A stretch of 64,000 nucleotides of DNA from Azophilus sp965220835 (GTDB taxonomy: Bacteria > Pseudomonadota > Gammaproteobacteria > Pseudomonadales > Azotimanducaceae), in the NCBI GenBank assembly GCA_965220835.1, contig OZ244842.1, forward strand, positions 3,348,001 through 3,412,000, given 5' to 3'. Of the stretch, positions 54,596 to 63,089 are shown piece by piece; position 1 is the stretch's first letter, and the number at the start of each line of letters is the position of its first letter. The notes beneath the pieces were generated by a model. That model was not told the origin of the DNA and did no database searches. It saw only the letters and a list, made by a program, of their open reading frames with translations. The position numbers and the translations under genes were made by a program.

Positions 54596-55306
54596 TTTGG
54601 CCTCTTTGGCAAAGCACGTTAGCTCCACGGTCGGCGGCGAGGCCACGGTGAGGCGGGCCCGCACCCGAGCGTCGCCGGCGCCGCTGTTGAGCTGTTGGTA
54701 CACCCAGCGGCCCTCCGCGTCGGATCGGGCGTTGATGTTCACCCGGCAGCCCGCCTCGCCGGCCCGCCGGCCGAGGCGCTTGAGGGTGCTTTGCACGGCG
54801 CTGGCCCGTTCGGCCAGCGCCCGCGCGTCCAGCCGCACCTTGTCTCGGCGCGCGCTTTCCAGCAAATCCAGTTGGCGCTCGGTCGGCGCGATGGCAGGGT
54901 GCGCCGGGTCAACCCCGCGAGCTCTCTGCAGCATCAGTCGGCCCTGGGCGTAACGTTGCCGGTCGGCGGCGGTCAGCGCCAGCTCCACGTAGCGCTCGAC
55001 GATCTTCTCAAAGCCGCGTTGGGCGCGTTGGTCGTCTGGGTCGATCTTCAGAATCTCTTGGTAAAGGCTGTAGGCACTGCCAACCTCCGGGGTGGTGAGC
55101 CGGTCCTCTGCTAGCGCTTGGGTCGCTGCCTCAACGATGCTGACGATGCGCTCTTCCTGAGCCGCCGCTTGCTCGGCCGCGGACGGGCGCTGCTCCGTGG
55201 GCAACTGCACCGGCGTTTGAGCCGTCTCGCAGCCGGCCAGAAGAGCGGCTAACGCCGACAGGGCCAGCACGAGCAGGCGGGCTTTGGGAAGTGCGCCACG
55301 GGCCAT
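54581..55306 (-). CDS. Predicted lipoprotein with helical repeat domain
   Basis: The 241-residue protein has a lipoprotein signal (LLVLALSALAALLAGCE, lipobox LAGC). After a polar linker, residues about 45-160 are helical and TPR-like (AYSLYQEILKIDPDDQRAQRG, GRLMLQRARGVDPAHPAI), and the end (VRARLTVASPPTVELTCF) is a small beta region. I do not recognise the family; a cell-envelope assembly or scaffolding role is a guess. It is divergent from dsbD. Its last codons are part of a tandem duplication. Confidence 0.7.
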   Translation of the reverse strand: MARGALPKARLLVLALSALAALLAGCETAQTPVQLPTEQRPSAAEQAAAQEERIVSIVEAATQALAEDRLTTPEVGSAYSLYQEILKIDPDDQRAQRGFEKIVERYVELALTAADRQRYAQGRLMLQRARGVDPAHPAIAPTERQLDLLESARRDKVRLDARALAERASAVQSTLKRLGRRAGEAGCRVNINARSDAEGRWVYQQLNSGAGDARVRARLTVASPPTVELTCFAKEAKEATP

Positions 55307-55449
55307 CGGCCGATTCACGATCAGGTTGCCAAACCGAGTATATTGCCGCCTGACTTTGCAACTTGCCAGCAACGCAGATGGTCGCCAGCAATTCTCACTA
55401 CGTCGGAGCTAGGGCATCTTGTCCTCAAAGTGAACCGGGAAGTCCATCT

Positions 55450-57393
55450 ATGGCCGGACGCCCTCGTTTCAAGCCCCGGAAATCCCATCAACGGCGGCGT
55501 CCCGTCAAAGTCTTGTGGGGGGTTCTTGTGGCGTTGGCTTTCGGCGCTGCTCAGACAGCCGCGGCTGGGGAGTTTAGCTGGCTGGACCAAGAGCCTGAGT
55601 TCCTGCCCGTGGACCAAGCCTTCACGCTGTCCACGGAAACCGCCGCCGACGGCGCCTTGCTGGCCCACTGGGACATGCCGGACGGCTACTATCTGTACCG
55701 CCACCGTTTTGACTTCGAGTTGAAGGACCCTGAAGCTGGGGTGCTCGGCCCGCCGGAGCTGCCGCCAGGCAAGGCCAAGGTCGATGAGTACTTCGGCGCG
55801 GTGGAGGTCTATTACCACCGCGTCCAGGCGCGGGTGCCGATTCGCGACGCCCAAGGGCCCGTGGAAGTGGGCATTTCCTATCAGGGTTGCGCGGAAGCTG
55901 GGCTGTGCTATCCGCCGGAGCGCCGCTGGGTGGTGGTGGATGCGGCCTTGCCGCTCGCCGCCGAATCCGCGCCCGCTGTCGAGACGCCGCCCGCCCTTGA
56001 GACGGCGGCACCATCAGGCGAATCCGCCACTGAAGAGCAACGGCTGGCCACGGCGCTGGCCGAAAGCGGCCTGCTGCTGGCGATGGGCCTGTTCTTCATC
56101 GGCGGCATCGGCTTGGCGTTCACGCCCTGCGTGCTGCCCATGGTGCCCATCCTCTCCAGCATTATCGTCGGCGACGCCCAGGCGCCAAGCCGCGGGCGGG
56201 CCTTCAGCCTATCGTTGGCCTATGTGCTCGGCATGGCCCTCACCTACGCCGCGGTGGGCACCCTGATGGGCCTGTTCGGAGCCAGCCTGAATTTGCAAGC
56301 GGCGCTGCAATCGCCGCCGGTGCTCATTGTCTTCGCCGCGCTCTTCGCCGTTCTGTCCCTGGCCATGTTCGGCTTCTATGAACTGCGCCTGCCTCAGCGC
56401 TGGCAGAATGCCCTCGATGCCTTGGGCGGGCGCCTTGGCGGGGGCAAGCACTTTGGCGTGTTGGTGATGGGCGCGCTGTCCGCGCTGGTGGTCTCGCCCT
56501 GCGTCTCCGCCCCTTTGGCGGGGGCGCTGATCTACATCAGCGCCAGTCAGGACGCCCTGTTCGGTGCAGCTGCCCTGCTCGCCCTTGGGCTCGGCATGGG
56601 CGTGCCCCTGCTCATCATCGGCACCAGCGGCGGCCACCTCCTGCCCCGTGCGGGGGCATGGATGAACGCCGTCAAGGCGGTGTTTGGGGTCGGCCTGCTG
56701 GCGGTCGCCATCTGGCTGCTGGAACGGGTGGTGCCCGGGCCGGTTTCCTTGGTTCTCTGGGCGGCGCTGCTGATCGGCAGCGGCGCCTACTTGGGCGGCT
56801 TGGACGCCGCTGCCAAGGCCGGTTGGGGCAACTTCAGAAAGGCCGCGGGCTTCGCTGCCGCCATCTACGGCGCGCTGTTGTTGGTTGGCGCGGCCAGCGG
56901 CGCCAGCGATCCACTGCGGCCTTTGCAGCACTTCACCGCCACCCCCTCCGCGGAAGCTGGCGGGGAGTTGCAGTGGCGCCCCGTAACAGGCCTTGAGGAT
57001 GTCCGCGCCGAAATCGACGCGGGTGCCAGTGCCGGCCGTCTAACCTTGCTTGACCTGTACGCGGACTGGTGCATTTCCTGCAAGATCATGGAACGTTCGG
57101 TGTTCCCGGCGCCGACGGTGGCCAGCCGCTTGGCCGAGTTCCACCTGCTGCGCGCCGACGTGACGGCCAATAGCGCGCAAGACAAGGAACTGCTCAACGC
57201 CTTGGGCCTGTTCGGTCCGCCGAGCTTGGTGTTCTTTGACCGCCAGGGGCGGGAGCTAAAGGCGTTGCGCGTGCAGGGCGAAATCGGCGCCCAGGCGTTG
57301 GCGGAACACTTGGAAAGGGTCCTGCAAAGCCCGGGCGGTGGGGGCAGTATGGCTCAAACGTCGCCTAAAGTCGGCGATCTTGCAGGCATCTAA
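55450..57393 (+). CDS. dsbD: Thiol:disulfide interchange protein DsbD
   Basis: The 647-residue protein moves electrons from thioredoxin across the inner membrane to periplasmic isomerases. Parts in order: signal peptide, N-terminal alpha domain with the pair in YQGCAEAGLCYPPE, eight membrane helices with TPCVLPM and SPCVSAPL cysteines, and a C-terminal thioredoxin-like domain with ADWCISCKIME. All six functional cysteines are present. The ATG at 55450 has a long basic lead before the signal helix and no clear ribosome binding site; it lies inside sequence resembling a decayed copy of the dispersed hairpin repeat (55408-55425), so a later start is possible. Confidence 0.93.
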   Translation: MAGRPRFKPRKSHQRRRPVKVLWGVLVALAFGAAQTAAAGEFSWLDQEPEFLPVDQAFTLSTETAADGALLAHWDMPDGYYLYRHRFDFELKDPEAGVLGPPELPPGKAKVDEYFGAVEVYYHRVQARVPIRDAQGPVEVGISYQGCAEAGLCYPPERRWVVVDAALPLAAESAPAVETPPALETAAPSGESATEEQRLATALAESGLLLAMGLFFIGGIGLAFTPCVLPMVPILSSIIVGDAQAPSRGRAFSLSLAYVLGMALTYAAVGTLMGLFGASLNLQAALQSPPVLIVFAALFAVLSLAMFGFYELRLPQRWQNALDALGGRLGGGKHFGVLVMGALSALVVSPCVSAPLAGALIYISASQDALFGAAALLALGLGMGVPLLIIGTSGGHLLPRAGAWMNAVKAVFGVGLLAVAIWLLERVVPGPVSLVLWAALLIGSGAYLGGLDAAAKAGWGNFRKAAGFAAAIYGALLLVGAASGASDPLRPLQHFTATPSAEAGGELQWRPVTGLEDVRAEIDAGASAGRLTLLDLYADWCISCKIMERSVFPAPTVASRLAEFHLLRADVTANSAQDKELLNALGLFGPPSLVFFDRQGRELKALRVQGEIGAQALAEHLERVLQSPGGGGSMAQTSPKVGDLAGI

Positions 57394-57461
57394 CCTATAT
57401 CTGGACTTCTAGGATGCGATCGGGGAGAATTCCCGGCATCCGCTAAGGAGCGCATCTTCCA

Positions 57462-57899
57462 GTGGCCAAGTTCCTCGTCTTGCACGGCCCCAACCTGAAC
57501 CTGCTCGGCAGCCGCGAGCCGGAGATTTACGGCCACGACACCTTGGCCGACATCAATGCCCGCATCAGTGCGCTGGCGGCGTCGAAGGGCCACGAAGTGG
57601 CGTGCCTGCAATCCAACGCCGAGCATGAACTCGTGGAACGCATTCACGGCGCCAAGGGTAACGTGGCCAGCATCGTCATCAACCCCGGCGCCTTCACCCA
57701 CACCAGCATTGCGCTCCGGGACGCCTTTCTCGGCGTGGGCTTGCCCTTCATTGAGGTGCACCTGTCCAATGTCCATGCGCGGGAGGCCTTCCGCCAAACC
57801 TCCTACCTTTCCGACATCGCCCAAGCGGTGATCACCGGCTGCGGCGCCCAGGGCTACCTGTTCGCCCTCGAAGCACTCATGGCCAAAGCCGAAGGCTGA
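57462..57899 (+). CDS. aroQ: 3-dehydroquinate dehydratase, type II
   Basis: The 145-residue dodecameric enzyme of the shikimate pathway shows FLVLHGPNLNLLGSREPEIYG (catalytic Arg and Tyr region), QSNAEHELVERIH, VINPGAFTHTSIALRDA and EVHLSNVHAREAFR. It starts at GTG with AAGGAG upstream. accB follows 20 bp later. The dsbD-aroQ-accB order is the same as in Pseudomonas. Confidence 0.96.
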   Translation: MAKFLVLHGPNLNLLGSREPEIYGHDTLADINARISALAASKGHEVACLQSNAEHELVERIHGAKGNVASIVINPGAFTHTSIALRDAFLGVGLPFIEVHLSNVHAREAFRQTSYLSDIAQAVITGCGAQGYLFALEALMAKAEG

Positions 57900-57919
57900 A
57901 CGGCGGTTGGCGGTTGACG

Positions 57920-58339
57920 ATGGACTTGCGCAAGGTCAAGAAGCTGATTGAGTTGGTGGAGGAATCCGGCATCGCGGAGCTGGAGGTGAAGAGCGGTGAC
58001 GAGGCCATCCGCATCGTTCGCCCCGGCGGCGGGGGCCAAGCCGTTGAAGAAACTGCTGCGGCGCCAGCCCCGGCCGCGGCGCCACCGCCGACACCGGGCA
58101 AGCGCCGGACCACCATCGATGCGCCCATGGCCGGCACCTTCTATGCCGCACCGTCGCCGGGAGCGGCCCCGTTTGTCCATCTCGGCGTCCATGTCGGCGT
58201 CGGCGACGTGCTTTGCGTCATCGAAAGCATGAAGATGATGAACGAGATTCCCTCCCAAGCCGCGGGCCAAGTGGTGGAAATCCTGGCGTCGGACGGTGAG
58301 CCCGTCGGCTCGGGCCAAGCCCTGTTTCGCATCGAGTAG
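57920..58339 (+). CDS. accB: Biotin carboxyl carrier protein of acetyl-CoA carboxylase
   Basis: The 139-residue protein has the N-terminal helix MDLRKVKKLIELVEESGIAE, an Ala/Pro-rich linker (APAPAAAPPPTPG) and the biotinyl domain with CVIESMKMMNEIP, in which the second Met-flanked Lys is biotinylated. The thumb loop (FYAAPSPGAAPFVHLG) typical of AccB is present. accC, the biotin carboxylase gene that almost always follows, is absent: prmA starts 89 bp later. Confidence 0.96.
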   Translation: MDLRKVKKLIELVEESGIAELEVKSGDEAIRIVRPGGGGQAVEETAAAPAPAAAPPPTPGKRRTTIDAPMAGTFYAAPSPGAAPFVHLGVHVGVGDVLCVIESMKMMNEIPSQAAGQVVEILASDGEPVGSGQALFRIE

Positions 58340-58428
58340 CTTGCCGCGCACGCTCCCGCCGCGTGCCTTCCCGCGAATCAGCGGGCTTCACGCATAATCA
58401 GACTTGTTTGCGGGACAGGACAGGAGCC

Positions 58429-59436
58429 ATGCCTTGGTTGAAGATCAGCGTGGATGCGGCCGGTGCTTCGGCCCAGGCACTGTCCGAGCGGATGCTGGCC
58501 TGCGGAGCTTTGTCGGTGTCCTTTCATAAGGCAACTGCAATCGTCCCTCATGAGACGACGGGATGCGTCCCAGCGGCTGCCGGGTCGTTGCCCAAGCACC
58601 CGCGGCAGTCCACCCAAGGACCAGCTGATGGCCTCGGAGCCAGCGAAGTGCTCGGCGACGACGTGCTTGAACCGCCGCCGGGGTCCGCTCCGCTCTGGCC
58701 CCGCGTGACCGTGAGCGGGCTGTTTCCGCCGGCGGTGAATGTCCAAGCGTTGAATTCGGCGCTCGGTGAAACGGGCGCAAGCCCTACGGCGTGCCGCATT
58801 GAATGGCTGGGCGATCAGGATTGGGCCGTGTCCCCTGCCAGCGATGTGCCGGAACTGCGCTTCGGCGACCGCTTGGCGGTTGTCTCCCGCAATGCGCCAC
58901 CCCGCCTTGCGCAGGCAACGACCGCACTGCCCAGTGCCACTTTGCGCCTGGACCCGGGTCTGGCTTTTGGCACGGGACAGCATCCGACCACTCGATCCTG
59001 CTTGGCTTGGCTGGCCGATGCTCGCCTAGCGGGAGCCTCGGTGCTCGATTACGGATGCGGTTCGGGCATTCTTGGCATCGCCGCCGCCCTGCTTGGCGCG
59101 ACGCGCGTGGTGGCTGTCGATATCGAGCCGCAGGCGCTGGCGGCGGCGCAGGCGAATGCCCGCTTCAACGGCGTGACCTTGGATGCGGTCACCGCCCCGG
59201 AGGCCTTTCTCCCCCAACCTGAGTTTGACGTAGTGCTGGCCAACATCCTCGCCAACACGCTGATTGAGTTGGCGCCGACGCTCACTGCCTGCCTGAAGGC
59301 CGGCGGGCGATTGATCCTGGCGGGCCTCTTGGCGCCGCAAATCGACGCGGTTGCGGCAGCTTACCCAAATCTTGCCTTTGATCCACCCGCCATGGAAGGC
59401 GAGTGGGCGCGTCTGACCGGACGGCAGCGTGGCTGA
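58429..59436 (+). CDS. prmA: Ribosomal protein L11 methyltransferase, with an insertion
   Basis: The 335-residue enzyme trimethylates L11. Its substrate-recognition N-terminal domain starts PWLKISVDAAGASAQALSER; the methyltransferase core has LDPGLAFGTGQHPTTRSCLAW, SVLDYGCGSGILGIAAALLG and DVVLANILANTLIELAP. Compared with E. coli PrmA (293 residues) about 40 extra residues lie between VSFHKAT and LEPPPGSAPLWP (about residues 36-76), in frame and low in regular structure. An AGGAG site precedes the ATG at 58429. Its stop overlaps the start of the next gene. Confidence 0.93.
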   Translation: MPWLKISVDAAGASAQALSERMLACGALSVSFHKATAIVPHETTGCVPAAAGSLPKHPRQSTQGPADGLGASEVLGDDVLEPPPGSAPLWPRVTVSGLFPPAVNVQALNSALGETGASPTACRIEWLGDQDWAVSPASDVPELRFGDRLAVVSRNAPPRLAQATTALPSATLRLDPGLAFGTGQHPTTRSCLAWLADARLAGASVLDYGCGSGILGIAAALLGATRVVAVDIEPQALAAAQANARFNGVTLDAVTAPEAFLPQPEFDVVLANILANTLIELAPTLTACLKAGGRLILAGLLAPQIDAVAAAYPNLAFDPPAMEGEWARLTGRQRG

Positions 59437-60058
59437 GCATGCCCCCCATTCGACCGTCGCGTGTCCTCACTGCGGCGCCCGCTTCCGCGTTCACCCAACG
59501 GACCTTGCGGCTGCCCAAGGGCATTTGCGCTGTGGCGCCTGCCTCAAGGTCTTTCGCGCAATCCCCGCCTCCGCGCCGCCTGATGGGCGCCCGGGACTTG
59601 GATCGACCTTTCCCGTGTGGGTGGTGGTCGGCTTGGTTCTTGCGGTGGCGGCCCTAGCCTTGCAAGTCACTTGGTTGCAGACGGACTACCGCGCCCGCAG
59701 TCTGGAAGTCAGCGCTGCTGCCAGCTCGCCGGGGGCGCTGGCCGTGCGGTTCGTGGTGCTTCATGATGCGCGCATCCCGGCACCCTTCCCCACCTTTGAT
59801 GTTGAATTCGCCGCCACCAACGGTGCGCCGGTGGGCAGCCGGCGGTTCCGGCCCGGCGACTACTTGGACGCCAAGCCACTGACAGCCGAATGGCTGGCTC
59901 ACGTGCGCCTGCTGGCCCCCGAAACCGCTCACCTCGTGGCGGTTGAGGTCCCCCACCCCGGCTCGGCAGCGGCGCAGGTGACCATCTCGTTCCCTTCGCG
60001 AATGGCCAACGCCTTGCGAGAATTACAAGATTTGCTGGACGCACAGGACATAAAATAG
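59429..60058 (+). CDS. Zinc-ribbon DUF3426 membrane protein
   Basis: The 209-residue protein begins with a CPHCGARFRV ... LRCGACLKVF zinc ribbon (MJ0042 type, two CxxC pairs), then one membrane helix (VWVVVGLVLAVAALALQVTW) and a DUF3426 periplasmic domain ending near NALRELQDLLDAQ. Function is unknown; the gene regularly follows prmA in gammaproteobacteria. The GTG start overlaps the prmA stop by 8 bp. dusB and fis, which follow in Pseudomonas, are missing; purH starts 7 bp after the stop. Confidence 0.88.
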   Translation: MAEHAPHSTVACPHCGARFRVHPTDLAAAQGHLRCGACLKVFRAIPASAPPDGRPGLGSTFPVWVVVGLVLAVAALALQVTWLQTDYRARSLEVSAAASSPGALAVRFVVLHDARIPAPFPTFDVEFAATNGAPVGSRRFRPGDYLDAKPLTAEWLAHVRLLAPETAHLVAVEVPHPGSAAAQVTISFPSRMANALRELQDLLDAQDIK

Positions 60059-60065
60059 GGCGGTG

Positions 60066-61613
60066 ATGAGCCCCAAACTCGCCCTGCTCAGCGTTTCGGA
60101 CAAAACCGGCTTGGTTGAACTGGCCGCAGGACTTCGCGAACTTGGGCTGGAAATCCTCTCCACCGGCGGCACCAGCCGGGCCATCGCCGAGGCCGGCTTG
60201 GCGGTGACTGAAGTCGCCCACCACACCGGCTTCCCGGAAATCATGGACGGGCGGGTGAAGACCCTGCATCCAAGGATTCATGGCGGCATTCTTGGCCGCC
60301 GGGCGACCGATGGCGAGGTGATGGCCGCCCACGGCATCGCCCCCATCGATTTGGTGGTGGTCAACCTCTATCCCTTCGAAGAGACCATCGCCAAGGCCGA
60401 CGTCACCGACCAGCTGGCCATCGAGAACATCGACATTGGCGGGCCAGCCATGATTCGCTCCGCCGCCAAGAACCACGCCGATGTGTTGGTGGTGGTTGAT
60501 CCGGCGGACTACCCAGCCGTTTTGGCGGCATTGCAGGCGGGCCGCGTTGACTGGGCCATGCGGCGGCGCTTCGCGGCCAAGGCATTCCGCCACACCGCCG
60601 CTTACGACAGCGCCGTGGCCGGTTATTTCGGGCGCGGTGACGCCACGCCGGAAGCCTTGCCGGAAACGCTCAACCTGGGCTACCGCAAGCGGCAAGCCAT
60701 GCGCTACGGCGAGAATCCCCACCAGCAAGCGGCGTTCTACGCGGCCGACTCGGTGCCATCAGGCACCATCGCCGCCGCCGAGCAGCTGCAAGGCAAGGCG
60801 CTGTCCTACAACAACATCGCCGATGCGGACGCTGCCCTGGAATGCGTCAAGGCCTTCGCGGAGCCGGCCTGCGTGATCGTCAAGCACGCCAATCCCTGCG
60901 GCGTGGCCTTAGGCGCCGACCTTCGCGAAGCCTACGAGCGGGCTTTTGCCACGGACCCCACCTCGGCCTTCGGCGGCGTCATCGCCTTCAACCGCGAACT
61001 CGATGGCTCCGCGCTCGCGGCGCTGCTTGAGCGGCAGTTCGCCGAAGTGGTGGTCGCTCCGGCCGTGGCGGCGTGCGCCGTGGCGGCCGCCCGCTCCAAG
61101 CGCAACCTCCGCCTGTTGAACTGCGGCTCCTTCTCTGGCGTCGGTCGCGGCGTTGAGCTCAAGACGGTGGGCGGTGGCTTGCTGGCGCAAACCGCCGATG
61201 AGCAGGAGGTGGACGAAGGCGCACTGAAGGTGGTGACCGAGCGCCAGCCCACCGCCGACGAAGCGCGGGATTTGCGGTTTGCTTGGAAGGTGGCCTGGTT
61301 CGTCAAGTCCAACGCCATCGTCTACGCCCAAGGCGGGCAGACCATCGGCGTCGGCGCCGGCCAGATGAGCCGCGTGGTCAGCGCCCGAATCGCCGCCCTG
61401 AAGGCGGCGGACGAGGGGTTGCAAGTGGCCGGGTCGGTGATGGCGTCGGACGCTTTTTTCCCCTTCCGGGACGGCTTGGACGCCGCCGCCGAAGCGGGCG
61501 TGACGGCGGTGATCCAGCCGGGCGGCTCGGTGCGGGATGAGGAGGTGATCGCAGCGGCCAACGGGCACGGCCTAGCCATGCTGTTCACCGGCATTCGCCA
61601 CTTCCGGCACTGA
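60066..61613 (+). CDS. purH: Bifunctional AICAR formyltransferase / IMP cyclohydrolase
   Basis: The 515-residue enzyme makes the last two steps to IMP. The N-terminal cyclohydrolase has ALLSVSDKTGLVELAAGL, ILSTGGTSRAIAEAG and HPRIHGGILGRR; the C-terminal transformylase starts around residue 200 (LNLGYRKRQAMRYGENPHQQ) with VIVKHANPCGVALG, the catalytic Lys-His region, and AWKVAWFVKSNAIVYAQ. ATG at 60066 is directly preceded by a GTG that could also serve. purD follows 35 bp downstream. Confidence 0.97.
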   Translation: MSPKLALLSVSDKTGLVELAAGLRELGLEILSTGGTSRAIAEAGLAVTEVAHHTGFPEIMDGRVKTLHPRIHGGILGRRATDGEVMAAHGIAPIDLVVVNLYPFEETIAKADVTDQLAIENIDIGGPAMIRSAAKNHADVLVVVDPADYPAVLAALQAGRVDWAMRRRFAAKAFRHTAAYDSAVAGYFGRGDATPEALPETLNLGYRKRQAMRYGENPHQQAAFYAADSVPSGTIAAAEQLQGKALSYNNIADADAALECVKAFAEPACVIVKHANPCGVALGADLREAYERAFATDPTSAFGGVIAFNRELDGSALAALLERQFAEVVVAPAVAACAVAAARSKRNLRLLNCGSFSGVGRGVELKTVGGGLLAQTADEQEVDEGALKVVTERQPTADEARDLRFAWKVAWFVKSNAIVYAQGGQTIGVGAGQMSRVVSARIAALKAADEGLQVAGSVMASDAFFPFRDGLDAAAEAGVTAVIQPGGSVRDEEVIAAANGHGLAMLFTGIRHFRH

Positions 61614-61648
61614 AGTCGCAGCAAGAACTTGAGGAGGATGGGCCGCTG

Positions 61649-63028
61649 ATGAAGGTTCTGGTGACGGGCAGTGGCGGCCGCGAGCATGCGCTGGCGTGGC
61701 GGGCCAGCTTGGGGGGCTCGGTCTTGCAGGTCTTTGTGGCGCCGGGCAATGCGGGCACGGCCCTTGAGTCCAACGTGCGCAACGTGCCCATTGCGGCGGA
61801 TGACTTTGCCGCCTTGGCGGCATTTGCCAAGCGCGAGGGCATCGATCTCACCATCGTTGGCCCGGAGGCGCCCTTGGTCGATGGCTTTGTGGATTACTTC
61901 GCCGAACGCGGCCTGCGCTGCTTCGGTCCAAGCCGCAAGGCCGCCCAACTGGAGGGCTCCAAGGCGTACACCAAGGCCTTTTTGCAGCGTTGGCAGATCC
62001 CAACGGCAGCTTCGGAGACCTTCGCGGCGCTGGCGGATGCCAAGGCCTATGTGCGCGAAAGCCCATTGCCCGTGGTGGTTAAGGCGGACGGCCTGGCCGC
62101 TGGCAAGGGCGTGGTCATCGCCCACACCTTGGCTGAAGCGGAGGCGGCGCTGCAATCCATGTTGTCCGGAACGGCGTTCGGCGATGCCGGGCGCTGCGTG
62201 GTGGTGGAGGAGTTCCTCCAAGGCGAGGAGGCCAGTTTCATCGCCCTCTGCGATGGTCGCACCGCCTTGCCCTTCGCCAGTTCCCAAGACCACAAGGCCG
62301 CTTTCGATGGCGATGCCGGGCCCAACACGGGCGGCATGGGCGCCTACTCCCCGGCGCCGGTGGTCAACGATGCGGTTCATGCCCGCATCATGGACGAGAT
62401 CATCAATCCCACCCTTAAGGGCATGGCCGCGGAAGGCGCACCCTACGTGGGCTTTCTGTATGCCGGCCTGATGATCGCGGCGGATGGTTCGCCGAAGGTC
62501 ATTGAGTTCAACTGCCGCTTTGGCGACCCGGAGGCTCAGCCGGTGATGATGCGCCTGAAGTCAGACTTGGCGGCGCTGTGCGGCGCGGCCCTGGACGGCG
62601 AGCTTGCCCACCAGACGCTGGTTTGGGATGACCGCGCCGCCCTCGGCGTGGTGATGGCGTCCGGCGGCTATCCGGGTGAGTATCAGACCGGCCATCCCAT
62701 AAGCGGCCTTGCCGCCGCTGAGACCCCGGATACCAAGGTCTTTCATGCCGGCACGGCGCTTACGGAAGATCCACTTGGATCGGCGAGCGGGCGGTCGCCG
62801 GGCACAACAGGTGGGTCGAGCGGCGGCCGTGACCAGCAATCCGCGAGCGTGGACGACGGCACGGTGCTGACCAGCGGCGGGCGCGTTCTGTGCGTGACCG
62901 GATTGGGGGCCAACGTCACGGAGGCTTGTGCGAAAGCCTACCGGGGCGCCCGCAGAATTAGCTGGCAGGATGCCCGTTATCGCTCAGACATCGGTTACCG
63001 AGCGCTGGCGAGAGAGGCGGGCGGTTAG
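61649..63028 (+). CDS. purD: Phosphoribosylamine-glycine ligase, with an insertion
   Basis: The 459-residue ATP-grasp enzyme joins glycine to phosphoribosylamine. It shows VLVTGSGGREHALAWR, FGPSRKAAQLEGSKAYTKAF, VVKADGLAAGKGVVIA, ASFIALCDGRTALPFASSQDHKAAFDGD and EFNCRFGDPEAQPVMMRLKSD. Near the end, between KVFHAGTAL and DGTVLTSGGRVLCVTGLG, lies an extra Gly/Ser/Arg-rich stretch of about 29 residues (about 372-400) not found in E. coli PurD. The frame is intact and the final region is conserved. Confidence 0.96.
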   Translation: MKVLVTGSGGREHALAWRASLGGSVLQVFVAPGNAGTALESNVRNVPIAADDFAALAAFAKREGIDLTIVGPEAPLVDGFVDYFAERGLRCFGPSRKAAQLEGSKAYTKAFLQRWQIPTAASETFAALADAKAYVRESPLPVVVKADGLAAGKGVVIAHTLAEAEAALQSMLSGTAFGDAGRCVVVEEFLQGEEASFIALCDGRTALPFASSQDHKAAFDGDAGPNTGGMGAYSPAPVVNDAVHARIMDEIINPTLKGMAAEGAPYVGFLYAGLMIAADGSPKVIEFNCRFGDPEAQPVMMRLKSDLAALCGAALDGELAHQTLVWDDRAALGVVMASGGYPGEYQTGHPISGLAAAETPDTKVFHAGTALTEDPLGSASGRSPGTTGGSSGGRDQQSASVDDGTVLTSGGRVLCVTGLGANVTEACAKAYRGARRISWQDARYRSDIGYRALAREAGG

Positions 63029-63089
63029 CTTACAGAACCTTGAGCGATAACGACTTCCAGCCAGCTTGGGCGCCTGCCATGCTGGCTGC

